A stretch of DNA of 64,000 bases from Paraphaeosphaeria minitans (Eukaryota > Ascomycota > Dothideomycetes > Pleosporales > Didymosphaeriaceae). Position 1 is the first letter of the stretch; each line of letters begins with the position of its first letter. Below are positions 1 through 11,977 of this stretch, in pieces. The notes under the pieces are model-generated. The model searched no databases, was not told the DNA's origin, and saw nothing but the letters and a program-made list of their open reading frames with translations. Both the position numbers and the translations under genes were made by a program. The DNA is taken from NCBI GenBank assembly GCA_015832175.1, contig WJXW01000008.1:620001-684000 (forward strand), given 5' to 3'.

Positions 1-119
1 AACATAAACTTATATATTTAGAATTAGAAGATTAGATCTAAAGGACCTAATAGGCCTAAGGTTAAAGTATATAAAATAAGGACATCTACTAGGATATAGT
101 TTATAATATATTCTCTTAG
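1..119. repeat. fragment of TIR (MITE-like) repeat
   Basis: This stretch matches the left arm of the inverted-repeat element at 26241-26759, for example the shared words gacctaataggcctaaggtta and ataaggacatctacta. It is cut on the left by the window edge and on the right by the copia-type LTR that starts at 120. It has no coding potential. Confidence 0.6.
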
Positions 120-431
120 TGTCTGTACAGTTTATTGTACAAATAGCACTAAGTAAAATAGGGGCCTGCCTACCTGTAGGGACCCGCACAAGGACCCACT
201 ACTTAGGTTAGCGCTAAGAGGTAGAGACTTTATAAGGCCCTGCCTGCCTATAAGGACCTACACAAGGACCCACTACTTAGGTTAGCGCTAAGAGGCAGAG
301 ACTTTATAAGGTCCTTAGTGCCCCTTTATATAATAGACAAGATATAATTAATTAAACCTACTTCTTACCCTTTACATAATAGTATACTATTAACCCTTAA
401 ATACTTAATTATAGATTAAGCTAAACCTACA
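120..431 (+). repeat. LTR of copia family D, with internal 74-bp duplication
   Basis: The sequence starts TG and ends CA and is a direct repeat of 23932-24169, which has the same ends. It is 312 bp against 238 bp for the other copy. The extra 74 bp is a tandem duplication (about 165-238 and 239-312) of a block containing ggttagcgctaagagg. Gag-like sequence follows on its right, so this is a 5' LTR on the + strand. Confidence 0.75.
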
Positions 432-1627
432 CTAATTAATAGTTAATTCTTATTAACTATAAACTAGTAAGGTCTAAAGATAGAGCGCCCTATAAGCTAA
501 ATACGTAGGCTCTATATTATTACCTTTACTAAAGATTAAATTTTAGATTATATAATAAGTAGAAATAAAGCGCGCATATTTATAAAGAGTTATATGATCT
601 AGTCTAAGCTATTCTATAGAAAAGAAAGGAGATAGTAAACCCCCTTATAACCCTAAAAAATACGTTGCATAATTAAACTAGTAATAACTAAACGCAAACA
701 CGTCGCACAATTAAACTAGTAATAACTAAATATAGACACGTTGCACAACTAAGAAAGATAACAATAATATGGCCTTAAGACTAGGAGACTTCCTAGAGAA
801 ACTATAACCTAAGGACGTCGCGTAATAATTAATACTACCTCTTTAGTAAAAAGACGAAGTAATATAGCTTTAATAAGTAGAGGAAGTAATAAATATTAAA
901 GCTATTACCTTAAGAGGAGAGATTATATAAAAGTACTAAGTAAATAAAGTAAATCTACACAGCCACCTACCCCTTTCTCTAAAATAGCTAAACACTTATA
1001 TAGTGTATATAATTACGTAATATTGCGTAAGCAGCCTTAAAGGTAAAGAGGTAATCTCTTCTTTACTAAAGATTTTAATAACTAGAAAGAGAGAATCTTT
1101 AATAAGATTAGTTATATAGTAAAAAGAGAGCTTATTACTTTTCTTATAAAAGAAGGCTTTATTACTACTAATACTATAATAAAGGACACTTATATAAAGA
1201 AACTCTTTAAACTATTACAGCTTAACTATAAGCTATAGACCCTTTATATAATAATATTATAACTGCAACCTAAACTGCTTCGCACAATCCTAATAATATA
1301 ACCTACACTATTTATAGGTAATATATATATATATAGAGCACAGCTGGGGCCTATCCCTATACATGCGAAGACAGAGACACTATATATAGAGCTACACTAG
1401 TAGTAGCAGCCAGAAATCTAGACTACTTTTACCTAATAAACCACATTGTACAAAGAGGCTAGACACTCCTAGTCTCTTTAATAACTAGGAGATTATACTT
1501 CTATCTAGCTAGACAAGATTATCCTTTTTTAGAAGGCTTAGAGTAAAGAGAATAACTACACTAGTAGGCTATATAATATTCTAGCAGACAAAACAAAAGT
1601 GTTTAGAGAACTATACTATAGGCTAGG
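432..1627 (+). pseudogene. gag remnant of copia family D (first copy)
   Basis: This is AT-rich, RIP-like sequence lying inside the LTR at 120-431. Bases from about 865 to 1627 are colinear with 21950-22720. Short + strand stretches can be read between TAG/TAA stops (words such as KVKRGNLFFTKDF and LITFLIKEGFITT), which fits a copia-type Gag N-terminus, but no full frame survives. It ends abruptly at 1627 where the LTR of copia E was inserted. Family assignment rests on the LTR layout and on the zinc-knuckle remnant in the second copy. Confidence 0.5.
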
Positions 1628-2054
1628 TGTAAAGAGGAGGTATAGGCTAGAGGATAAAGGGTAACCTTCTAGACCTTCTAGTACCTTCTCTCCCCTAGTA
1701 CTAGTTACCTAGAATAGTAGAGACTAGAGTAATAGAGGGTAGATTGAACGTAGTTAAATAGAGCAATAAAACCTTAGGTATAGGCTTAGAATTACTATCT
1801 AGGATAGAGAGTACACGTAGAAGGTAACTCTCCTTATATACATACAGTAGAGATTCTAGAGTATTCTACTTAGTAATTCTCTACTATCTATAACGTTACC
1901 TATAACGTCACCTATAACGTCACCTTATAACATCACCTATAACGTTACCTAGTATCTATAGGGCTATAACGTTATTATAACGTTATTATAGAAAGTTCTA
2001 GAATATAGAAAAGGTAACTCTAGGAACTTTTAAAGGTTACCTATTCCTTACACA
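1628..2054 (-). repeat. 3' LTR of copia element E (427 bp)
   Basis: Read on the minus strand the LTR starts TGTGTAAGG just after a purine-rich tract (aaaggttaaggggg, complement of 2055-2069) and ends in CA at 1628. The left junction falls inside copia D: the second D copy reads ggctaggcatactat without interruption. The LTR contains about five imperfect copies of a 12-bp unit (ctataacgtcac) at roughly 1889-1953. The partner 5' LTR is missing because the element is broken at 5812. Confidence 0.75.
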
Positions 2055-5000
2055 CCCCCTTAACCTTTAATAGGTTTCTAGGGTAATAAATATCTCTTTT
2101 TTAAATATTATAGGGATTAAATAATTTTTTTAAGCTAGTCCCTTTAAAACAATTTAGAGGACTTTTTAGCCTTATTTTTTCTTTAGGTTTTGTTTAAACC
2201 TATAGCTTTATAAAAGTTTCTAGTTTAGGCTTACTTATAGCCTTTGTGAGAGTATCTGCTAGAAGAATACTAGTATTAATATAAACTAGTTTAATCTTGT
2301 TCTCTAGCACGTTTTGTCTTAGGAAGTGATAGGAAATATCTATATACTTAGTTCTAGTATAGTAAATAGGGTTTTTAGCTAGATCTAAAGCAGATTAGCT
2401 ATCACTTTCTATAGTGCTTAAGGAGTTAAAATTATAATACTCCTTTAAAGGTAGGAAACTAAATAGTTCCTTTATAAAAGTATTTAGGTATAAAGACTCT
2501 TTAGTAGCTTCTTTTAAAGATATATATTTAGCTTCTACGCTACTTAGGGCAACAGTTTTTTGTAGTTTTAATAGCTAGGATATGGCTACTCTATTACTAG
2601 AGGTATCTAGTAGAAATAGGTTACCTATAGTAGATTTTCTAGAGTCTAAATCACCCCAATAATCTGAATCACTAACCCCTATTAAGTCTAGGGATTTAGA
2701 TTAGTTTAGAGATAAATCTAGTTTATAATCTTATATTTTAACTAGATAACTCTATAAATAGTCTAGATATTTATAGTGTTCTAGACTAGGATTTGCCATA
2801 AACCTTACCAAATAATTTATATAAAAGGCTAGGTCTAGCCAAGAATAGATAGTTAGATAGATTAGACTACCTATCTCTTGTTAGTATAAACTAGTTAATT
2901 CTAGATTAGGTTCTTCTAGATTTTTCACTAGTTTTAGCCCTATAGGTATAGGTAGATCTTTTAGTTTATTCCCCTCCTTATTATACTTTGTAAGTATTTT
3001 CTTTGTAAAGGATTGTTAGGAAATTTTAATTGTATTTAGTTCCCTATTCCTTATAATTTCTACACCTAGGAATTCTTTTATCTCTCCTAAATTAGAGACT
3101 TCTAGGGTAGATAAAATAGTTAGTTCCTTATATAGGCTATTAACTAGGTCTATAGTTTTGGCGAATACTAGTATATCGTCCACATATGTAGCCAATATAA
3201 TAGGCTTTTCTTGGTGAACAAAGATAGAATTTTCACTTACTAGGTTTTTAAAACCTAGTTTTACTAGTATATTTGTAAGGTGAATTTGCTATTGCCTAGC
3301 AGCCGGTTTTAAGCCATATAGTGCCTTATTTAGTTTTAGAGACACTTAGTTATAGTTTTAGCTTTTAATTATAGAACTAACTAGATCTTTGTCTAGTTTT
3401 GTAGGGCTATTTTCTAGGGTAAAGCTTTTCAGACTTTAAGGTAAATCTAGATAGACTTCTTCCTCTAGATAGGCGTTAGGAAAAGCCTGTTTTATATCCC
3501 ATGTATAAATTTCCCAGTTTAAACTAGAAAAATAGGATAATAGAAGCCTTATAAGACTAGGTTTAGAGGTAGTAGCAAAGGTTTCTTTATAATTAATTCT
3601 ATACTTTTGTAAGAATCCTTTAGCTACGTATCTAGCCTTGTATTTGTTTATAGAGCCGTCTAGGTAATATTTCCTAGTTAAAACCTATCTACCTTTAATA
3701 ATTAGTTTATTAGGTTTAATAACTAGGTCCTAAGTTTTGTTTTGTATTAGATTTTCTACCTCTGATTTTATAGCTTTTAGGTAGAAATCTTTATTAGGAT
3801 TAGTTAGAACTTCTTTATAGTTCTTTAGCTCTTCTGTACTAGTAACTAGTATATTTTCTTCTACTAGTTCTTTATACAGGTTTTCCCAACTTATATTAGT
3901 AGTTTTAGGAATTAGTTCTTTATTCCTATTTATAACTACTTTAGGGCTAGAGTCTTGTTAAGCCTTAGGAATATTATTTTCCTTATTAGGCTCTATTTCT
4001 CTACTAGGCTCTATAGGCTCTAGTTTATTATAGATCTCTATTACCCTTTCCTAATTATTTAGCTTATAGAAGTAGCCTTCTAGTACCTTACAATCTCTAG
4101 TATATACTATTTTATTTTTACTAGAATTAAAAACTAGTACTAGTTAGAGTTATAACCTATTAGATAGTAGGGAGTAGCCCTAGCGTCTAGTTTCTTAATA
4201 AGACTACTAGGCTCTTTATAATAAGTTAGGGAACCCCAAATCTTTAGGTTTTCTATATTAGGTACTTTATTATACCTTTAGAAGAATAGTGTTTTATAGC
4301 CTATAGAACTATTAGGAGTTCTATTATATAGGTAGACTGTAGTTAATAGAGCTTCTCCCCATATAACTTTAGGAAGATTAGATTAGATTAATAAGGTCTA
4401 ACTTTATTTAATAGTAGCCTATTTATTATTTCTACAGCTCCATTTTGCTTAGGTGTATAGGGGCTAGAAAAACAAACTATAATACCTTTTTCTTCTAGGT
4501 ATCTAGTAAGATTTTTAGATATAAATTTATTATCTAGTTGTAGGGCTTTAACCTTAAAAGAACTCTGTAGTTCTACTTTAGTTATAAATTGTCTTATAGC
4601 CTCTACAATATCTTCTCTACTCTTTAGGAGAGTTACTTCTAGAAACTTTATAAAACTATTTCTAAAAGTAATAAAGTATTTCTCCTTTTTTAGAGTTTAA
4701 GGATTTATAGGTCCCCCTATATCTATATGTACTAGGTCTAAGTAATTATCTACTTTAGTAGAAGGTTCTTTATTAACCTTTTTAGTTAACTTAGCCTAAA
4801 TACAAATAGAACAGGAATCTAGACTAGTTCTACAGTTATCTAGATCTTTTTTGTCTAGTTTAATATCCTAAGCGGATTCTTTAAGGGCTAATAGGGCTTT
4901 ATTATTAATATGCCCTAGTCTATTATGCCATAGTTTTACAGAATTGTTATTAATAACTATTTTCTTTGTAGAATTAACCTCTTCTTCTCTAGGATTAATT

Positions 5001-5812
5001 TTCCTAGGAGATAAAGTATTTAGTATTTTACTAGAGGTTTTAAAGTCTGTTTTAGAACTTATAGCTTTAAAGACTATAACACCTTCTTTATATTCTCCTT
5101 TTATAAGGATATTTCTACTAGAGGATATAACCTCACAGCCTAATCTAGTAAAATTTAGATTTAGACCTCTTTCTGTAAGTCTATTTAGGCTTATAAGGTT
5201 AACACCTAGTTCTGGCACAAATAAAACCTTACTTAAGGTTACTTTCTTACTTATTTTAGTAAATAGGAGTTCTATATTTCTAACCCCTTTTGCTACTATA
5301 GAGCTATCAGAATTTCCCTATTTAATAGAGGTATCTGTAGGTTCTAAAGTAGTAAATAACTCTTTTATATAACAAGTATGTATAGTTGCGCCAGAATCTA
5401 GTATAAAGTCTATTTCTTTAGACTTATTTTTAGGTTTTTTAGTAGTAAGAATAGTCTCTCTATCTTTTTCTTTTAGAAGAGTATTATTACTACTTTCTTT
5501 ATTAAACTTTCCCTTTCTAGCCTTATAGTTTTTAGGCTTTTTATTAGGGAATTTAACCTAGTAATTAGACTCTATATGTCCCTCTTTACTACAGTAAGAA
5601 CAAAGGTCTTTTTTACTATTTCCTCTAGTAGGTATAGACATTTCTATGTCTTCTTTATCTTCTCTAGAGTTATTATTATTTACTCTAGAAAGTAGATTAC
5701 TATTAGTAGAGCCTTTTCTTATAGAACTTAGTCTCCTAGATTCGTCGAGGAGCTGGCTTACTATAGAATCTAAATCTAGGTCTTCTTCCTTTTTATTGTT
5801 TATCCTAATAGA
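2055..5812 (-). pseudogene. Ty1/copia element E, gag-pol remnant (RT YVDD still intact)
   Basis: The minus strand carries a copia polyprotein in the order Gag, protease, integrase, reverse transcriptase, RNase H. What can be read: a zinc knuckle CSYCSKEGHIESNY at about 5560-5600, whose last Cys has become Tyr; the GAG-pre-integrase signature LWHNRLGHINNKALLAL (ORF 4868-5218); an RVT_2 active site YVDDILVFAK with YVDD at 3175-3186; and RNase H words LSSVEAKY (about 2540) and ADTLTKA (about 2240). The frames are broken by many TAG/TAA codons typical of RIP. The 5' end is lost because a chromovirus LTR starts at 5813 inside gag. The order integrase before RT marks Ty1/copia rather than Ty3. Confidence 0.88.
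5558..5812 (-). pseudogene. surviving open piece of copia E gag with zinc knuckle
   Basis: An open minus-strand stretch of about 85 residues is rich in Ser, Asp, Asn and Arg (words DSIVSQLLDESRRLSS and NNNNSREDKED) and ends in the knuckle CSYCSKEGHIESNY. The CCHC pattern is complete except for the last Cys, now Tyr, which one TGC/TGT to TAC/TAT change would cause. The apparent start codon lies in the inserted LTR (5813-5824), so the true gag start is lost. Confidence 0.7.
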
Positions 5813-6223
5813 TGTTAAATCCAAGAGGGTAGCTAGTCCTAAAGGGTTAAGGTTGGTTCTCAGGCAGGAGTACTTACAGAAGGGGGAAGGTCTTATTAAT
5901 ATAATAGTATCTTACAAAGTGTAATGAGTTAATAATTTAGTCTACTAGAATCTAAATAATAGATTAATAAACAGATTAAACATAAGTATAGAGAGCCTAT
6001 CTTTGCGTTCCTATATACTAAGGCTGCTCTACTACTTAGTGCTACTAAGTAACTAAGCACCTTACGTGACCTACTCTACTACTTAGTGCCGCTAAGTAAC
6101 TAAGCACATTACGTGACCTAATCTAAATTACTTAGCGTCTCTTTATTACATTTATAACCCTGTTATCACTTTATTACACCTTTATAAGCGCCTAAGTCCT
6201 ACGTTATTATCTAGTACGTAACA
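5813..6223 (-). repeat. 3' LTR of chromovirus A, U3 type I (411 bp)
   Basis: Starts tgttaa and ends taaca, with a polypyrimidine run (ttatcccctccctttc, the complement of a polypurine tract) directly to the right. It shares its U3 part with the LTRs at 46431 and 56830 (word cttagtgccgctaagtaactaag). Confidence 0.85.
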
Positions 6224-6260
6224 TTATCCCCTCCCTTTCTATTCTTTGTCCTAAAGAATT

Positions 6261-6779
6261 ATGCCTACTAACTATAATTCTATAAAGCGTTGTCACAGCC
6301 TTATTTCTACTATTAAAAACTATAGAGTAGTTATAGTGTTAAAGTGCTCCTTCTATAAGTCACATTTCTATATTTACAAAGTCTATATTAGCTTAGGGAA
6401 GTGTAGTAAGTATTAAAAATAAGACTTAAAGTGTAATATAGCTATTACTAGGAATAAGTTCTTACAGTTAATTACTAAGAAGAAGAAATTAGAGGCGTAA
6501 ATATTAGAGGCGCAAAAAGAATAAAATATAGTATTTAAAGCCCTACGCGTAGCGCGTATAAAAAAGGATTAGTTATTAAAATAATTAGCGTAGAATAAAA
6601 AGCGTACTAGCGAGGTTATCGCGGTAGAGAGTGCTGCGCTAATAGAGTTAGAGTTAGAGAAGGACCTAGCCTATTTTACTTAGCCTACTAGTCTAGCTAA
6701 ACTTAGCACGTCTATATAGTCTACGATAGACAACCTGCCTTTAGAGTTCTAGAATAATTCTTTAGCGTTACTATCTTAA
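6261..6779 (+). pseudogene. antisense Cys-rich/coiled-coil ORF in chromovirus A (version I)
   Basis: A + strand frame begins with ATG 38 bp after the 3' LTR and runs 172 codons to TAA at 6777-6779 without a frameshift, opposite in direction to the retroelement's gag-pol. It contains 10 internal stops, each one transition away from Gln or Trp. The N-terminal third holds Cys and His residues in a KCSFYKSH...GKCSKY type arrangement. The rest is rich in Lys, Glu and Leu (LITKKKKLEA, VFKALRVARIKK) like a coiled coil. Its stop lies within about 15 bp of the pol end, so the two are convergent. I recall short fungal hypothetical proteins of this build (CxxC-like N-terminus, coiled coil) from repeat-rich regions but know no proven function. 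Confidence 0.7.
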
Positions 6780-6782
6780 ATA

Positions 6783-9700
6783 AGTCTATTAATAGAATTC
6801 TTTAATCTTTTATTAATAGTTTCTTAGGTAGTTCTTTAGTTCCTAAGTGTTTTCGCTGTGTAGGTAACTTTTCCACTTAATAAGGTATGCGTTGTTATAC
6901 TAATTATATTCTAGAATTCTTTTAACCTTAAATTTGTTTTCTTCCTTAGTTTAGTGGTAGAAGGTGGTTTTAACTAGTGTATTAGGGTCTACTAGTTCTA
7001 GTAGTAATACGTGGAGTACTAAGTGTATCTTTGTATCTAGCGGTAGTTCTAACTTATAGTTTACTAGTAATATTTACTTAGAAATATAAAATAGTCTAAC
7101 CTTAATATAATCTAGTTTCTTATATTTCTTCTTCTAAGTTTAAAGGTTCTTTGTAAGTAGATATACTTTATCCCCTTTCTTTAGCTAAGGTGCTATTTTT
7201 TATTTTTTATTTTAATATAAAATTAATTACTGCTGAGCTTTTTTAAGATTCTTTTAGAGTTATTTTCTTTATATTTTCTACTATATCTATAGCTTCTTTT
7301 GCTTTAATTGTTGTAGGAAATTATTAATTAAAGAGATGTAGGTGTCTTCTATAGTTTACATAGAATAGTGTATGTTCTAATGCTACTAATACTTTGTTAT
7401 TATAGGCTAACTATACTATAGGTAGTAATAAAACCTAGTTATTCTTCTAATTGTTACAGTAGATGCGTAGGTACGTTTCTATAGTTTAGTTTGTATATTC
7501 TATCTATCTGTCTATTTATAAATAGTAAGCTGTTAATAGCTTTTGTTTTGTTCTAAGTAGGGCTATAAGCGTTGTTTAATAATTTAACATAAAGAGCTTG
7601 TCTTTATTACTAATAATTGTTTTTAGGATTCTGTAATGTCTGATTAGTTAGTCTAAGATAAGAAAAGTAAGTTCCTTTGCTATTATTCTTTTAAGACATA
7701 AAATAAGCTTAATATAATTAGTTAGTTAGTAGACTACTACTAGTATACTGTCGTATTTAATTCCTGTTGTTAGATCCTTAGAGTTTAGAATTCCTATAAT
7801 AAAATCTATAGTAATATCTTCCTATAGTGCTATTAGTATTCTAATTGCTTACATCTCTCTATATTTAAGATATGTGCTATGTTTATTTCTCTAGTATTCT
7901 ATACATTTATAGATATAAGTTGTTACAGCTTCTTTAATTCCTTTAAAGGTGTAATTCCTTTAGATAAGTTCTATTATTTTTGTGATACCTAGGTGTCTAT
8001 ACATAGGATTATTGTGGTATTATTAGATAATCTCAGTCTGTAGGTGTTCTAGAACTTGTTAGTTAATTACTAAAAGTTAATTTAGTTCTACTATTAGCTC
8101 TAGAGATCTATCTTTAGCTTTGCAAAGGATTACAGAGAAGGTTTTTACTTTTTCTCCTACTAAATTACTTTGTTAGCTAAGAGCGTCTGCTCTACTATTT
8201 TTTTTTCCTACTATATAGATAATTTTAAACTTATACTGCCTAGTGGTCTATAACTATCTTTGTTATTGTGGCGTAAGTTCTTTTGTTATTATAAACCTTA
8301 GAAGATTCTTATAATCTGTGTAGATTTCTAGCGTTAAGTAACTAAGTGTATAAATCCTCTAGTGCTTTAAGGCTTTAATAATAGCGTAGAGTTCTTTATT
8401 ATATATGTTATATTGTGTTTCGGCGTTATTAAATTTGTATAAGTAATAGGCAATTAGGTGCTATTTACTATTATATTTTTATTTAGCGTAGGCGCCTAGC
8501 GTAAGATTGCTAGCGTCTGTTTTAAAGCGCAGTGGTTTATTACTTCTAAAATAAATAAGGATAGGTTCTATAATACATGCTGTCTTAAGGAGTTAGAATA
8601 ATATTCTACACTTATTTGTCTATTTAAAGGGTACGTCCTTCTTTGTAAAATTTATTAAGGGTATTGTAACTTTTGTATAATCTTAGATAAATTGTTAATT
8701 AAATCTATAGAATTCTAAGAATTCTTAGATATTCTTAGCTATCTTTAGTATTAGCTAGTTCTTAATATATTTAACTTTACTTAGTGCTATCTTAATTCCT
8801 TCTATAGTAATAATATGTTCTAGGAATTTAAGTTGTTTAATATTAAACTTATATTTCTTAAGTTTAATGCAAAGGCATACTTTGTCTAGTACTTTTAGTA
8901 CTATCTGTACATGCTTAGTATAGTCTAATTTGTTTTTAGAAAAGACAAGGATATTGTCTATATACGCAATAACAAATATGTCTAGATATTTACAAAGTAC
9001 GTTGTTAACAAGTGCTATAAAAGCTACTAGTGTATTTATAAGTCTAAATAGTATAATCTTATACTTAAATAGTCTATAGCGTGATTAAAACGCTGTTTTC
9101 TATTCTTCACCTTTCTTAATTTGTATAAGGTAGTAACTATCCCTTAGATCTATTATTATAAATATCTTAGCTTAAGATAGTTAATCTTGTAGCTCTGTAA
9201 TATTTAGTAGTGGATATTAGTTCTTTATTGTTATGTTGTTAAGTTATTAGTAGTTAACGCATAGTCTATCTAATCTATCCTTTTTCTTAACAAATATAAA
9301 AGGGCTTACTACTAGTAACTTTAATAGTTATATGTATTCTTTCTTAAGATTTATCTTAATAAAATTACGTTCTTTAAGGAGTTTTTCTTCTATCTTACTA
9401 TATAGTAGTCTAAAGGGTGGCGTCTTCCCTTCTTCTAGGTCTATTATAAGATCCTAGGGTTAATGTTCTAGTAGGTTTACTTTTCCTTCCTTTTCTATAA
9501 ATATGTGTATCTATTTCCTATACTCTTTTAGTAAAGTAAGGGGTGTGCTATTATCCTCCTTCTTACACTTCTTAATCTAGTAGTTCCTACTAGCGTCTAC
9601 TAAGGTGTGCTTCTGTTTTTTAACTATCTATTATAGTATTATATTATTAATAACTCCCTTATCTACTATTATTTTTAGTTAATGCGTAGGCTTTGCTTAT

Positions 9701-10050
9701 AATATATAATTACAGCGTTTAAATAATATTTTCTTTATACCCTAGTTAATTTATAGGTTGTATATTATTAACTAAGGTAATCCTAAGACTAACTTATACT
9801 TAGATCCTAGTAAGACATCTAAGGTAAGTTCCTCTCCATGTCCTTAGACTATTATTATAGTAGTAACCTCCTAGTATATTTAAGGTGTCTTAGGCATTAA
9901 AGATCTATTTGCGATATAAATAATGTAGGGTACTTTTTTCTCTAATATTATAAGTCCTGCTTATCTTACTATCTAATAAGATATAAAGTTCCTTTCTACT
10001 TCTAAGTCTATAAGAGCTTAAGCCTATATTCCTTTAAGCTATACTAGTAG
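6783..10050 (-). pseudogene. pol remnant of chromovirus A (PR-RT-RH-IN-chromodomain)
   Basis: Minus-strand translation, right to left: a protease-like tail (LGLP near 9780); RT with YIDNILVFSK at 8953-8964, where the second catalytic Asp has become Asn; RNase H with words FNNAET and NKELYAIIKALKHW (8340-8470); an integrase zinc-binding region (NYTFKGIKEAVTTYIYKC, about 7900-7980); and the integrase core (YDSILVVV, about 7740). The last part is a chromodomain, 6840-6960, with FKVKRILEYN, AYLIKWKSY and HSENT followed by a stop where Trp is expected. Dozens of TAG/TAA codons show it is dead. The chromodomain marks it as a chromovirus, a group known to target methylated-histone heterochromatin. 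Confidence 0.85.
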
Positions 10051-10299
10051 CTTAACTAATACTATGCTTGCTATAGTATTTAATTTAATAAAGGCGTTTT
10101 TTTGTCTAAGTTTAGGCCTAAAAAAGACATCTATTTGTGTAGGTTGTAGTTAAGTTCTAGTGTCTAGTATACGTTTCTAAGTATCCGCTTCTATTATTAT
10201 TCTTAAGTATATAGCTTATGTAGATTGTCTTCTTCTTCTTCCTATAAGAATATTCTTCTGTTTTTCCTCCTGCAGTCTTCACTATTCCTATATACTAGT

Positions 10300-11977
10300 T
10301 AAATTAGTAGTTCTGTTATTACTTCTTATATAGGGCAATTTACAAAGCTATCTAAGTATTTAGCTATATAGTAGTATTTACAGTCTTAGTTTAGACATAT
10401 ATACTAGTATAGTTATATATAGTTTTTATTAATAAGTATATTATAGTATTTATTACCCTTTAGCGTAAGGTGAGGAAAGTATTTTACTTATTATTTATTC
10501 TAGAGGTATTTGTCGCAAGCTGCGATAGGGTAGTCTATCTATATCTATTTACAGCGTAGTTTCCTTTTAGGTTATTTCTTATTCTTCTCTTTCTCTACCT
10601 TATATTATGCGTATATTAGTTCTTCGCAATACGTTCACATACAAAATTAGTGTATAGGATTTTAGTAGTCTAGGTAGTACTTTAGTACGTAGTCTAACTT
10701 CTTATTTTTATAGAGTTATATTCCTTTTAGTGCCTAGTGGGGTTCTATATAGTCCTAAATATTTAGTTTATACTTAGGTAATATAGGGTTATCTTCTTCC
10801 TGCCTACTTTGTAGGTAAAGAGTAGGAGATCTTAGTATCTCTTCTACGTTTTCTGTGTTATAGTATACGTTAGAGTTGTCTTCTAGATTTTTATATAGTT
10901 ATAAGTTAGGTAAATCTAATTACTTACTTTGCTCTAGTGTGACGTATTAGTAACTAAATAGCGTTATAATAACTTCCTATTTCTTATTAGGTTCTTAGTC
11001 CTTAATAGTTAGTATATTTAACTTAGTTTAATAGACTTTGTTCTTTAATCTACAGTTTCTGGCTATGTAGCCTAGTTTACTACATATAAAGCATTTACGG
11101 GTCTTAGTTATTAATTATTAACTTTTATTAGAGACGCGTTTATTAGGCTGCTTAGGGCCTATTCTTTCTCTTTTTCCTTTACCTATGTAGTTAAACTAGA
11201 CATCTTCTATTAGTTTATATCTCTAGTAGTTCCTTAGCTGTTACTTTTAGATAATTCTAATAGGGTTCTTATAAACTATTTTTGCTAGTTATCTAAAGCT
11301 TATTACCCTAGGGTTTTAGTGGAGCTCCTATTACAGTGAAAACTATTCTTTATTAATTTTAATAGTTTCTTTATATAGTTCTTTAAGGTTAGGGATTTGT
11401 GCACTACTATGTAGGAGTTTCTTACGTAGTTTCTATTTAAGTCTTTGTTTATATATGTTTTAAAGAAATTTATTGTCCTAGTTAAGTTATATAGCGTATC
11501 TGTAAAACTTAGCTATATACTTAGCTACTAAACATTTCTAAGTTATAGTCTAAATTTTTGCTTTTATAATAGAGTCTTTATTAGTAATTCTAAAGAGTTA
11601 TTTAAGGCATTTCTTAAAGTTATTATAATCCTTAATAATATTAACTGCATTAGTGTGCTTATTTACGTAATTATTATTATTATTATTATAGTCTATTCCT
11701 AGATACTTTTTAAGGTAGGGATAAATCTATAATCCTATATCTCCTCACATATATATTACTGCGAAGATAACCTTCTTTTTGTCTTTAAGGGGTTTATTTA
11801 AGTTAAAGAAGTAGAGGTCTAACTAGAGAATCTAGACGTTAGTTTAAAATTATTTACTAAAGTAGAGATTAGGTTTATGCGCCTTACTACTATCCTTTAT
11901 AGGAGTAATCTTAGCGGCACCTAAAGCTATAGAAGAGGTAGGAGTTTATAAAGTACTTATGTTAAGGGTGTTTAAGA
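10300..11977 (-). pseudogene. gag remnant of chromovirus A
   Basis: The minus strand holds a Gag C-terminal zinc knuckle KCFICSKLGYIARNC at about 11045-11095, a CCHC box in which His has become Tyr. Upstream (11100-11960) is the degraded Gag body. The 5' LTR begins directly after ttaaga at 11977, the same junction as at 19440 and 56829, so the gag start and primer-binding region lie in the last about 150 bp. Confidence 0.7.

Noticed and set aside
4944..5372. 142-codon + strand frame in copia E
   Set aside because: Antisense of the GAG-pre-integrase region; unlike the chromovirus antisense frames it has no positional counterpart in other copies and no start/stop logic.
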